Source: a virus. Taken from it: a stretch of DNA of 26,510 nt. The stretch is from the IMG/VR virus record IMGVR_UViG_3300046497_000008, positions 1 to 26,510 of that record; one strand, written 5' to 3'. Below the pieces are notes generated by a model that was not told the origin of the DNA, searched no databases, and worked only from the letters and a program-made list of their open reading frames with translations. A program made the translations under genes and the position numbers. Of the stretch, positions 6,708 through 16,300 are shown in pieces (positions within the stretch are counted from its first letter, which is position 1; the number at the start of each line of letters is the position of its first letter).

Positions 6708-7331
6708 TTAGAACTGCAACGCCAACGTACCCGCCACGATGTTCTCGTGCTCGGCCCCCAGCCACCGGTACTCGTAGAGCAGCGCCGGCCGCAGGCCCAG
6801 CCCGCCCTCCGTCGTGGCGTTGAGCACGGGGCCCGCCACCATCACGGTCGCGATGCCGCCAGGGGTGTCGTTGGTCTGAGCGAACCCTCCGCCAAAGCCC
6901 ACCGCGATCTTCTCCTTGTAGTCGAGGACGTAGTTGACTCCGAAGGTCACCTGGCCCAGGAGCTTGTGCTTGGTCAGGGAGTAGCCCAGGGCGGGCACCG
7001 CCACGTTGAGGCGCAGGCTCAAGTCAGGAGAGAGGCGCAGGGTGAGAGGGCCGTCCGCGCGGGCCGGAGTGGCGAAGGTGAGCGAGGACAGGACCAAGGC
7101 CAGGAGCAGGGTGGGGGCGACGGGCGCGGTGAACTTGTTCTTGTCCTTGAGGCTCAGGAAGTAGATCGAGAGCAGCGACCCTGCCCACTTGACGTAGGCG
7201 TTGGGGCTCTCGATCATGGTCTGGGACACGATGGTGGCCGCGCCGATGGCGAGGCCAATGGCGGTGGACTTGTAGGACAGCACGAGACGCTGCCAGATGG
7301 TGAGAAGCAACCCCTTGAATCCGTAGTTCAT
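6708..7331 (-). CDS. Membrane protein joining holin-like segments to an outer-membrane beta-barrel-like domain
   Basis: A 207-aa protein starting at ATG 7331, with GGAGG five bases upstream. Longer upstream starts lack a ribosome site. Residues 1-66 look like a small holin: hydrophobic stretches at about 22-39 and 45-61, separated by ESPNAYVKW, and ending in KDKNK. Residues 67-92 look like a signal peptide: a hydrophobic core LLLALVLSS and a cleavage-type ATPARA-D site. Residues 93-207 alternate polar and hydrophobic residues in about eight short stretches rich in G, N and Y, and end in LALQF with a terminal phenylalanine, the usual last residue of outer-membrane barrels. No stop or frameshift separates the parts. 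As the last late gene downstream of endolysin, a role in envelope disruption or superinfection exclusion is plausible. No classical Rz/Rz1 pair is visible nearby, so a spanin-like role is possible but unproven. Confidence 0.65.
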   Translation of the reverse strand: MNYGFKGLLLTIWQRLVLSYKSTAIGLAIGAATIVSQTMIESPNAYVKWAGSLLSIYFLSLKDKNKFTAPVAPTLLLALVLSSLTFATPARADGPLTLRLSPDLSLRLNVAVPALGYSLTKHKLLGQVTFGVNYVLDYKEKIAVGFGGGFAQTNDTPGGIATVMVAGPVLNATTEGGLGLRPALLYEYRWLGAEHENIVAGTLALQF

Positions 7332-7347
7332 CGTTCCTCCTTGCAGT

Positions 7348-7364
7348 GCCGGCGACCCGCCGGC
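7348..7364 (-). promoter_or_regulatory. Small GC hairpin ahead of the last late gene
   Basis: A 6-bp stem GCCGGC (7348-7353) with GCCGGC (7359-7364) and a 5-base loop lies in the 41-base gap between two minus-strand genes, about 16 bases before the start at 7331. It has no uridine tract. It may mark an RNA-processing point or be incidental in such GC-rich sequence. Confidence 0.3.
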
Positions 7365-7372
7365 GGGGCAGT

Positions 7373-7726
7373 TTACGACTTGCTGGTGGGGTCCGGGTAG
7401 GTCTCGATGCTCGGCTCCCCAAACTGATGCAGGAGCAGGTTGGTCAGGATCGTCTCGGCCGGGACCTTGTTGCCGGTGAGCCGGCCGAGTCGATCGATCT
7501 CCGGCCACCCGTTGGCGTTCCAGTCGTCGATGATGGGCTGGAACACCGCGAGGATGGCAGGCTTCACCACAGGCATCACTTGCTCGACCATCGACACCTT
7601 GGCCAGGGCCTCGACCTTGGGGTCAAGATTCGCCACGGAGGTGCGAACGATCTCCCCGATGACGTTGTCTAGAGCGATCGACTCCCCGTTGAACACCAAG
7701 GTTGCAGTTGGAATGGTGTCGGCCAT
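7373..7726 (-). CDS. Hypothetical protein, 117 aa, late region
   Basis: The start at ATG 7726 is fixed by TAGGAG seven bases upstream; the upstream extension belongs to the preceding gene. It begins 7 bases after the stop of the fibre-like gene. The protein opens with a short beta-like segment (ATLVFNGESIALDNVIGEIV) and continues as amphipathic helices (VEALAKVSMVEQVMPVVKPAILAVFQPIIDD), ending in a polar tail (ETYPDPTSKS). There is no transmembrane segment, cysteine or catalytic motif. I do not recognise a family. A chaperone or partner for the preceding fibre-like protein is possible because small genes often follow phage fibre genes, but nothing in the sequence proves that. Confidence 0.65.
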   Translation of the reverse strand: MADTIPTATLVFNGESIALDNVIGEIVRTSVANLDPKVEALAKVSMVEQVMPVVKPAILAVFQPIIDDWNANGWPEIDRLGRLTGNKVPAETILTNLLLHQFGEPSIETYPDPTSKS

Positions 7727-7733
7727 GGTTCTC

Positions 7734-8975
7734 CTAGGGGCAGGTGGTGGCGGTGCCGATGCCCGTGCCGCCGTTGTTCTTGAGGTCATTCACCCAGGCG
7801 TAGACCGATCCTGTAGGCGTGAAGGTGCAGGTGCACTTCTTGGTCGGCGTGGTTGTGGCTCCCGGGACTGTAACGGTGGTGCCCTCGGGCTGGTTGCCGG
7901 CCGAAGCGCCGCAGGTGCCCAGCGCTGCCGGCGTCAGACCAAGCGACGTGAACGTACCGCCCCCGGATGACGCAATTTGCCACTTGACCGAGAACGTGGA
8001 GTCGAGCCCCTGCGCGCTAATGCCTCCTGCTGTCAAGCTGACGAGCTGCAACGCCGCCGCGTCGTTCGCCACGCACTGGAGCCCGACTTGCCCGTTGGCG
8101 AGCGTCTGGATCTGAGCACCTGCGTTGTAGTCCGAGATGAACTGGCCTCCGAAGCCGTAGACGCCAGAGCCTCGCACGCCGGCGCTGCCGTAGGTGGTGG
8201 TGCCGCCAGCGCCGTAGTTGTCCACGGAGTCGCTCTTGCTGCCCGGTCCGCCCTTGCCAAAGAACCGAGCGCCGAACCCAGTGTCTCCTCCGTCGCCCTC
8301 TATCCCATACCCGTCGGGCGAGTAGCCGTACACGGCCACTCCACTGGCTCCGAAGATCAGCGCATTGACGCTCTTGGCCGAGCCAGTCCAGGCGCCGGGT
8401 GCGCCGCCGCTGTCGGCTGCCGTGGCGTAGAAGTTGCCACCGCTTGCGGCCGTGTCGAAGACGAAGTTGCCTCCGGACGCCCCCACCTTGAACACCACCC
8501 AGTAGACGGTGCTGATCGACAGCCCTGTCTTGGGCAGACGGAAGTGAGCGGCCTTGTAGCTTGTGGTGAAGTCGCCACCGTGCAAGATGATCGGTTGCCC
8601 TGTGGACGTGTCACTGATGCTGGTGCCTGGCACGCCCGCGCTGTCCGTGTAGAGGTAAGCGGCGATGGTGCTGGTGGCGGTGAGACCGCCCGCCAGCTTC
8701 ATGTTCACCACCACCTCACCGATCTCGGTGGCTTGGGTCAGAGCGAAAGCTGCTGCCGCCCAGGCCGTGGACACCGTGGTGTCAGTGCCTCCCAGGCCAA
8801 CACCCCCCACCAGTACGGAGCTGGTGGTGGCGGAGATGGCGGTCTTCGTGGCGCCGTTCCAGGCGGAGGGTGACGCGGACAGCTTGCTCCCCGCCCAGGT
8901 CTTGGACGGCACGGACACCTGTTGGGCCTGCGCGGAGAAGGCCAGCAAGGAGATCAGCAGCGACAGATTCTTCAT
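7734..8975 (-). CDS. Secreted fibre-like protein with Sec signal peptide
   Basis: A 413-aa protein from ATG 8975, one base after the preceding stop (TAA-C-ATG). Residues 1-17, MKNLSLLISLLAFSAQA, form a clear signal peptide: a lysine, a hydrophobic core and an AxA cleavage site. Residues about 45-180 look like a beta-sandwich of the carbohydrate-binding or choice-of-anchor kind (AYLYTDSAGVPGTSISD, then TVYWVVFKVGASGGNF). Residues about 205-290 are glycine/tyrosine-rich fibre-like repeats (GVAVYGYSPDGYGIEGDGGD, AGVRGSGVYGFGGQF). The C-terminus resembles a phage-fibre end domain: GTCGASAGNQPEGT, then KKCTCTF, AWVN and a final TTCP, with four cysteines that could pair. An exported fibre is odd, because tail fibres are assembled in the cytoplasm. 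It may instead be an envelope or extracellular protein. Confidence 0.7.
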   Translation of the reverse strand: MKNLSLLISLLAFSAQAQQVSVPSKTWAGSKLSASPSAWNGATKTAISATTSSVLVGGVGLGGTDTTVSTAWAAAAFALTQATEIGEVVVNMKLAGGLTATSTIAAYLYTDSAGVPGTSISDTSTGQPIILHGGDFTTSYKAAHFRLPKTGLSISTVYWVVFKVGASGGNFVFDTAASGGNFYATAADSGGAPGAWTGSAKSVNALIFGASGVAVYGYSPDGYGIEGDGGDTGFGARFFGKGGPGSKSDSVDNYGAGGTTTYGSAGVRGSGVYGFGGQFISDYNAGAQIQTLANGQVGLQCVANDAAALQLVSLTAGGISAQGLDSTFSVKWQIASSGGGTFTSLGLTPAALGTCGASAGNQPEGTTVTVPGATTTPTKKCTCTFTPTGSVYAWVNDLKNNGGTGIGTATTCP

Positions 8976-8976
8976 G

Positions 8977-9375
8977 TTAGATCAGCTCCCCGGCCAGCGA
9001 GGTGGCCGTGAGACGAATGGTGAGGCTACCGGAGGAGACGCTCCCGCTCTTGACGTAGTAGCCGAGCCGGCCCGACGGCCCACCCACGGGAAACGCCCCC
9101 ACGAACTGACCGCGCACGCCCGTGACGCCGGACAGGTTGTCCAGGTCGTAGTCAGGAGCCCGGTTCCAGCGGAGGGTGTAAGGGTTCTGCACCGTGGCCC
9201 CAAGAGCCACGACTCCAGTTATCGTCTGTCCGGAGTCGGCCTCGGCCTCCACCGACACCGACCCCACTCGGTTGAGCGACATGCCGTCGCCAGCAGCTCC
9301 TCCGAAAACGTCGGTGGTCGTTCCCACACCCTCCACGCTTCGAGACCCAATGTTCGTCCACACGATGTTAGCCAT
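8977..9375 (-). CDS. Beta-rich hypothetical virion-type protein, 132 aa
   Basis: Starts at ATG 9375, with GGAGG in the preceding gene, and overlaps the endolysin stop by 8 bases. The sequence is glycine-, valine- and serine-rich, lacks cysteine and lysine-rich segments, and reads as short beta-strands: SRSVEGVGTTTDVFGGAAGD, VSVEAEADSGQTITGVVALG, and GYYVKSGSVSSGSLTIRLTA. No signal peptide or membrane segment is seen. The look is that of a small decoration, fibre-adaptor or coat-surface protein, and its position before the fibre-like gene fits. I do not recognise a specific family. Confidence 0.65.
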   Translation of the reverse strand: MANIVWTNIGSRSVEGVGTTTDVFGGAAGDGMSLNRVGSVSVEAEADSGQTITGVVALGATVQNPYTLRWNRAPDYDLDNLSGVTGVRGQFVGAFPVGGPSGRLGYYVKSGSVSSGSLTIRLTATSLAGELI

Positions 9376-9796
9376 GCCACACCTCCATGTCAGGATCCAT
9401 CAGTTTGGCCAGGCGCACAGCTCGGTCGCCCACCTGGCTTGCCCACCTCGACGACAGCATGCCGACAGCGGCAGCCTTGTAGTCTCCGATCTCCATGGCG
9501 CGCAGCGTACGCTTGAACTCCAGGAGCCCCAGCACGCCCAGGTTGAAGGCCATGTTGGCGACGACCCGCTGCCGCTCCTCGGACAGGCTCCTCCACCAGG
9601 GCAGCTCGCGGTCGAGGGCGTCCTCCACGTTCCTGAGGTCGTCCTCGAAGATGACGCCAGCCGCCCGCTCCGAAATGGGCACATCCCGCAAGTTGTGCCC
9701 GATGCCGATCGTCTCGACCCCGAGGGAGTCCTTGTACATGTGGAGCCGGCAGCCCTCGTCGTGAACCAGCTCCTTCATCAGAAGTTCGCGGTTCAT
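9368..9796 (-). CDS. Endolysin, T4-type lysozyme (GH24)
   Basis: A 142-aa muramidase expected to cleave the bond between N-acetylmuramic acid and N-acetylglucosamine in peptidoglycan. The catalytic triad spacing matches T4 lysozyme: E14 (VHDEGCRL), D23 (YKDSLG) and T29 (VETIGIGHN). The usual later motif is present as VVANMAFNLGVLGLLEFKRT, and SSRWASQVGDRAVRLAKLM matches the C-terminal SxWxxQxxxRA segment. There is no signal peptide or SAR anchor, so it should need a holin for release, and the holin-like gene lies directly upstream with an ATGA overlap. Length is slightly below T4 lysozyme (164 aa). All key residues are intact. Confidence 0.95.
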   Translation of the reverse strand: MNRELLMKELVHDEGCRLHMYKDSLGVETIGIGHNLRDVPISERAAGVIFEDDLRNVEDALDRELPWWRSLSEERQRVVANMAFNLGVLGLLEFKRTLRAMEIGDYKAAAVGMLSSRWASQVGDRAVRLAKLMDPDMEVWHG

Positions 9797-10080
9797 TCCC
9801 TGGGCCCCTTGTACAGATCGTCAATGCGCTTGTGAACGTCTTTGATGTCCTGCCGGAAGTGCCGCCACTCCTCGCGCATCTCGGTCCGCCAAGCCTCGTC
9901 GGAGGTGTGGTGCTCCTTGACGTGCAGGTCGATGGCGGACGTGATGAGCGCCACCGTCGCCTTCTTCCAGGAGTCCCACATCTGCGCAAGCCATCGGATC
10001 ACGAGCCACCCCACAACTATCAGGCCCAATGCAATCGGGATGTGCTCCACCACCCCTGCGACCCCCAGCGCTTGCATCAT
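9793..10080 (-). CDS. Holin-like membrane protein
   Basis: A 95-aa protein from ATG 10080, with GAGAGG nine bases upstream; a second ATG follows immediately. One strong hydrophobic segment (IPIALGLIVVGWLVIRWLAQ, about residues 14-33) is followed by a basic stretch and a long charged amphipathic helix (EEWRHFRQDIKDVHKRIDDL) likely to be a coiled coil. The charge pattern suggests N-out, C-in. With the endolysin overlapping its stop, a class III-like holin is the best guess. The alternative is an inner-membrane spanin subunit, since these also have one membrane segment and a coiled coil, but it is short for that and no lipoprotein partner is seen. Confidence 0.7.
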   Translation of the reverse strand: MMQALGVAGVVEHIPIALGLIVVGWLVIRWLAQMWDSWKKATVALITSAIDLHVKEHHTSDEAWRTEMREEWRHFRQDIKDVHKRIDDLYKGPRE

Positions 10081-10113
10081 TTTTGCACCTCTCGCACAAG
10101 TTGTGAACCACTA

Positions 10114-10368
10114 TCAGGCGACGCCGACCCAGGACCCTGCGCGCTTCTGGTAAATGGCCGTTCCGGCCCCGCCGTCCAGCCGGAAGTAGAACTCTCCGTT
10201 GGCCCCCAGACCCGCTGCGGGGGCGCCAGCGCCGTAGAAGAAGGGCATCCTGCTGCCAAGCTGGGCCAATTCCGCCTGCTGCTGCCCCATCGCTGCGGAG
10301 TCCGCAAATGACCGCGCGGCTCCCGCTGCAACGCCATAGTAGTCTTTACGCGAGCGCCTCACCACCAT
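10114..10368 (-). CDS. Small hypothetical late protein, 84 aa
   Basis: ATG 10368 has GGGAGA close upstream and overlaps the end of the giant virion gene by 10 bases. The N-terminal half is basic then helical (RRSRKDYYGVAAGAARSFAD). The C-terminal half has two tyrosine-containing beta-hairpins, NGEFYFRLDGGAGTAIYQKR and AGSWVGVA. The second half resembles the short element found at ends of phage fibre or collagen-like proteins (GxFYxxxDxxxxYxKxxGxW), so a small virion adaptor or spike tip is possible. Function is otherwise unknown. Confidence 0.65.
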   Translation of the reverse strand: MVVRRSRKDYYGVAAGAARSFADSAAMGQQQAELAQLGSRMPFFYGAGAPAAGLGANGEFYFRLDGGAGTAIYQKRAGSWVGVA

Positions 10369-13300
10369 CGGACTCTCCCGTCAACGAGGTCTTGCGTGAA
10401 CGTGCCAAGGTTGCCGGATTGCTTGTCCCTGGCCCCGTAGAGCAGGGCCCCCGCCCCAGAGAACGGCCGGTCGTGCGTCATGTCCTGGACGGCCTTGCCG
10501 CTCGTCACAGCGCGCCCGGTGCGCACCACCTGCGAGGAGCCCAGCGGCGTCTTGGTGATGACGCCGAGGACCTCCAGCGCCGCCCAGAGCTTGTCGTCGG
10601 TCTCCTTCTTGGAGCTGGCCATCTTCACGATGGCCCTCGTGACCCGATCCAGAGCTGCGATGGCAGGGGAGGAGCGGGACGAGAACTGACGCGGGATAGC
10701 CTTGCCGTGGAAGATCTCAGAGGCGATGATGTTCGACACCAGCTCGCCTCCAGATCCGACGAGTGGGAGGTAGCTGGACGGAGCGGCCAGCGTCTTGCGC
10801 ATCAGCCACTCCGCCACCGTCTCGTCCTTCTCCGGACCACGCCCCGACACCAGCTCGCCCATCACGTTGGCGACGAACATGACTGCCAGAGCACGACCGG
10901 CAGCGTGCGCGGCTGAGAGCGCCTTCTGCCCGGCCGACACGTCTTCGTCCTGGAACTGCTGGAGCACGGGCTCGAGGATCCCACGGTTCACGTTGTACAG
11001 CTTGGAGAAGTAGCCGTAGAACGCGGTGAGCGCTCCCACCCCACGCTTGTCCCGGAGCAGAGCGGGCTGCTCGGCGGTGGAGTGAGAGGGGAGCTGCGAG
11101 CGCACCACCTCGTCAGCGGAGCGCGCCGCCTCCTCCTTCGACTTCCCCTCCCCAAGACCCTGGTTGAACGCGCCCTTCCAGATGACGGTGGCCGTGAGCA
11201 GGTCCGTGGTCTCCATGAAGATCCACGCGCTCTGCTGCACCCTGTGCATCACGCTCTCGCCAGCGCCGATGCTGTTGGTCATCTGGAGCATGCGCATCCG
11301 CCCACGGCTGGCCCGGTGCGCCAGCTCGGGGGACAGTGCCAAGGCGTCCTTGCGCACGGTGGGGAAGTGCGCGAGGGACTGGCCCAGGCCGGGCAGCGCG
11401 TACCGGCTCTTGGTGGTGCCGGAGGCGATGGCGACGAGCGGGTTCAACATGTCGCCGGCAGCCACCGACAGCGAGTAGCCGATCGAGGACATGACGAACC
11501 GGGAGCGCAGCTCCCCGAGCCCTTGGTACAGCCAGGTCAGGTTCTCGGGAGGACCGTCGAAGCCCGGGTTTGCCACCGTGCGCAGCCAGCTCTGGAGCTG
11601 GGGGTAGTAGGCAGCGCCCAGCTTCTCGTTCACGATGGTGACCATCTCGTTCGACCCCAGCACGCGGCCGGCGTCGCGGACGAAGGTGTCGAACGAGACG
11701 TAGTGGTTCACCTGCGCCAGGTGCTGCGAGACGACGTTCCAGTTGAGGTTGATCACGTCGTCGTAGTGCTTGGCGCGCGCCTCGGTGAAGCTGCGAGCCA
11801 CCGTGTTGCCGCCCGCGTTCTGCTGGTACATCCGCGAGAGGTCTTCCTGCCGCATCCCCTCCGTCTTGCGGGAGGCGACGGGGTCGTACTTCGCGGGGAA
11901 GTAGCCGCCCGAGATGACACGACCGTCAGGCAGCGTGAACGGCTGCGCCGGGATCTTCTTCGGCCGGATTCCGTTCACGTCCTCGTAGTGCGCCGCGACC
12001 TCGGGGTACAGCTCCTTGTCGAGCAGCTTCCAGATCGACTCGACGAAGTCCCACTCGGCGGAGGTCATGTTCTTCGCGAGGAATTCGCGCACCGTCTTCT
12101 TGTCCCAGTTGTACCCGCCCAGCAGGCGCTCCATGTTCGAGGCGTTGCCCATGTTCAGGGCCACCATCCACATCCACGTCCGGTTGCGGTTGGAGGAGTC
12201 CCTGCGAATGTCGGAGGGGTACGGCAGCTTGGCCAGCTCGGCGGCGGAGATGAGGTCCAGCCGGCGTTTCTTGAGTTCGTCGGGCATGTCCTTCCACACG
12301 CCCGTCAGGTAGTCCTCGATCTTCGCAGCGAGCCGGTCCTCGTTGGTGCGCCCCTTCAAGTAGCCGTCCCAGAAGAAGCGGCCCGCCGTGTCGCCCAGGC
12401 TCTTGACGAGCTGCTCGGGGTCCACGAGCAGCGCGTCCGCCTGCTGGAGGCCCCTGCGCAGCTTGGCCGTTATGCCGGGAGCGTCCACATCGGGTTGCGT
12501 GGCGCGAACTGCGGCCTCCTCGCCTATGGTCTTGAGGAGCCCGTCGATGCGGACCTTCTCCTCCCCAGCAGTGACCTCGTTCTCGGCCTTGGCGGCAGCC
12601 CAGAGCTGGGTGAGGGCGCTGTGGATGAACCGCATGTCCCGGACCTTGAGGTCGCGCCAGTCGTCGGGCGGTTTGGTTAGCGCCTCGGCGATCCACTCAC
12701 CAGCGAACGAGGGGATGACCCCCACGTCGGTGAGCGCCTTCATGGCCTCGCCGAGCGAGGGCCGGCGAGCCAGCACGACGGGGTCGGTCTCCGGAGGCTT
12801 GATGTGGAGCGCCTCCAGGATGGTGTCGGCCGTGTCCAGGAAGACCTTGTCCCCCCGGCCCAGCTCACTGCGGATCCGAGGGCTCTTGAGCTTGGTGGTG
12901 AGAGTCTTGAACTGCTCGCGCTCCTCCCTCACCTCGCTGAGGAAATTGAACATGAAGTGGTTGAGGATCTGCCTTTGCTTCTCGACCAGGGCCAACCGGT
13001 AGTTGCCCTGGGCTGCGGCGAAGGCGGCGGCGCCAGCAGCCTCCCGCTCGGCGTTGAGGATGCGGTCCACGTTCAGGCTGCGGACCGTGGAGCCCTCCAC
13101 GATGTCCTTCGCCGCAAGCCCGATGGCCTCGGTGACAGAGCCTCCGTCGTCTCCCTTCACCTTGCGACGCAGAGCCCTCCACTCCTTCACGAGCCACGCG
13201 CTGGTGCCCTGGTTGTGGAGCGTTTGGTTGGCGATCTCCGACAACTTCACGCGGTCGGCGATGGTGTCGCCGTGGCGCTCCTTGAGCAGCTCCTCGGTGC

Positions 13301-16300
13301 GATCCTTGACCCAGGTGTCCTTGTCCTTGAGGCTGGTGATCTTCCAGAGGAGGGTTTCCCCGTCAGGCTCGCCCAGCATGCGGGCCAGCTCGTCGGGGTA
13401 GAGACCCTCCTCGTCCTTCCACGCCTCCGGGACCTTGGGCATGTTCTCCAGCGACTCGGGCATGAGCCCCACTCGCCGGCCAGCCTCGTCCTTGATCGAC
13501 TTGAGCGCCTCGTTGGTGCCGGGGTCGCCCTGGTCGAGAAAACGCGACGCCTGCGACTCGGGGAGAGCGTCGTACTCTGACCCCGCGTCCGTCTTGGCCT
13601 TGCGGCGTGCCTCCTTGAGGAAGGTGTCGGTGACCCGGAGCTTGTCCTTGGCAGCGCGTCGCTGGGCGGCGAGCGTGGCCGTGGACAGGGCCTTCTCCCG
13701 CTCCTCCAGGTACTCTGCGAACGCCTGCGGGGTCATCCCGGCCTCCTCCGCAGTGGCGAAGACCTTCTGGTCCCAGCCCATGGCGAGACGGGCGCGCTCG
13801 ATCTCAGCATCGGTGGCGAGCATGCGGTCGAAGACGCCACGGATGGTGTCGTCGATCTGCTCCGGAGCGATGGCCTTGTAGATTTCCCCGAGCCAGAGCT
13901 TGAAGCGCTGGAACGCGCCGGCCAGGGAGAGGCTGGGGGCCTTGCCCTCCATGAGGTACGTCTCGAAGCTGCGGGCCCACTTCTCGTGGTGCTCGCGACG
14001 GATCTCGTCCTTACCCGTGACGCCCAGCCACTTGAGCGTGGTCTGCCAATCGCTGACGAGGCGGTCCGGAGCGCCCTGCGCCTCGGCGAAGTCTCCCATC
14101 ATGTCGAGGAAGATGTGCGCGGACTCGTGGAGGAAAGTGGACAGGTCCGCCTCCTCCGTCAGTCCGATCTTGAACAGCTTCTTGCCGTCCTGCCAGAGCT
14201 TCTTTACGAAGCCCCGTTCGCCTTGGTAGAGCTTTTCTGCTGCGACCCGAGAACCTTGCGCACCGCCCCACGAATTCGAGCCTGCAACTCCTCCTTCGGC
14301 ACCTGCTCCCCCGCTTCCATCACCTTGGTTTTGCCGATCCACAGCTCGTGCTTCGCGGGCGGCGCGCTCGGCTTCGACTCCTGCTTGCTTGTTGGCTTCG
14401 ATGAGCTTGTCGGCTTCGCCATACGACTCTCCGATCCCGTAGCCAAACGTGATTCCGTCGATGAACTCCCCGCTCGGGAGTTTTACACGCACATTGTCGC
14501 ACACCGTACCGAGGGTGTCAACGAACGCCTGGAGCTGCCCCTTGTCGTCTGCCTGGAGCGCGAACTCGTCGCCCGAAAAGTGAGCGAAGTCGAGGTCAGG
14601 GGCCCCGAGAGCCTTGGCCTCCTCGGCGAACGTCGAGATGACGAGGTCGCCGACAGCCATTCCGAACTGGTTGTTGATCGACTTGAGCTTGTTCAGGTCC
14701 AGGGACGCCTTGAACTTGCGCTCCGTCCGGAAGAAGAAGCCCTGCCGGGACAGGAGTCCCGTGGAGGGGTCCATGTGGACCGCCATCCGGGCCTGCTCGT
14801 CGGGCATCTTGTCGAACGCGGCGCGCAGGCTCTCGGGGACCGTGACGTTCTGCACGGGCGAGGCCTGAATCGGGCCCTCGGAGGCCCCCAAAGGCTTCTC
14901 GCCCCTAGGGGCGCGGCGCTTTGCAGCCTCCTCCGACTCCCTCCAGGCGATGTGCGCGGCCTGGGCCTCCTGCGAGGTCTTGCCGAGCTTGCCGGTGATC
15001 GTGTAACCCTTCGCCAGCATGTTGGCGTTGCCCTGGGCCAGAATGGAGTCCAGCTCGGACTGGTCCTTCACCGCCAGCTTGAAGTCGCCTCCCACCTTGG
15101 CCACGTCGGGGGCCACGCTGTGGAGAGCCTGGGCCGTGGCCTGGTAGAGCGCGTCGCCCTGGTCGTGCCCCTCCTTGTTCTTGTACTTCGTCCCCTCCAC
15201 CGAGATGTCCGCCACGAAGGGCTTGGACGGATCTTGGGCTCGCATCTCGAACGCACGCGCGTTCTGGAGGCCAGTGCCCGGGTCGATGAACATCTCCTTG
15301 GCCTTGGCCTCGGGAGACAGCCCCGCCCACCGTGCCTGGTCCGACTGCGTGGCGGTCTTCACGGAGTCCTGCGCCATCGCTTCAACGTCAATTGACTGGG
15401 TCTTCTCCACTGAGGCCGCGTACGCGCTGAACAGCGCGTCCTCCGAGACCCTGGCTTCGAAGGCCTGGGTGCGGATGAACGCTCGGATGATCGACACGGA
15501 CCGACGAGCGTCAGCGGGGTTCTCCACGCCCGTGGCCACGAGCTGCTTGCGAACAGCGTCCACGAGGCGCTTCTCCGCGTCCGACTTCGGCTCGGGAGCA
15601 TTCTCGTCGTCGTACTCCTTCACCAGCGCCTTGCGCCAGTCCTGGATCTCCTTGGCCAACGCCACCTGCATGTTGATGGTGGGGAGGTGCGGCTGCGAGG
15701 TGGTGTCACCGGCCAGGGCCTCCGCGACGCCCTTGTCTCCCCACTTCGCGAGGTACTCCTCCACGGGCACAGCGATCGCTCCACCGTTCGTTCCAGCCTG
15801 CGCTTCTTGCAGGCGCTTGGGCCCGTCCTCCCCCATGAGCTTGCGAGCGGCCTCGGAGGGGTCCGCGTTCTGCGACTGGAACAGCGTCGTGAAAGCGTCG
15901 GCCTTCACGTACATGTGCGTGACGGGGGCGCCCACGGACGCCGTCTGGTCAGCGACCAGTCCCGCCACCACCTTCGGTGCCGACTTCGCCCCGGGGCTGT
16001 TTGCCGCCAGGTTCGCCATGGCAGCCACGAGCGTCCCGCTCTCCCGCGATACGCTCTGCTGGTAGGCGTGCCCGAGCAGCGTGGAGGGGATGCCGCCGAC
16101 GCCCATGACTCCGGTGCCCGTGAACGCCTTGGAGTAGGCCTCCGCCGACGCCTCGGCCGTGCTCATGAGGTCGGCCTTCTGCGGAGCACCGGCAGTGACC
16201 GTCTTGGCCGCGTAGCCGAAGAAGTCCTGGGCCACCTGCTGGATGGCCTCCTGCGACGCCTCCGCGTTGGCCCCGTGCAGAAGGCGCTTGCCGATGTCCG

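Noticed and set aside
7332-7508. Upstream extension of the beta-barrel gene
   Set aside because: The extra residues overlap another gene and have no ribosome site, whereas ATG 7331 has GGAGG five bases ahead.
11082-12680. Long plus-strand open frame opposite the giant virion gene
   Set aside because: Arginine/valine-rich antisense of conserved coding sequence, with no ribosome site or recognisable domain; the same applies to the plus-strand frames at 13986-15395, 15687-17096 and 17988-19484.
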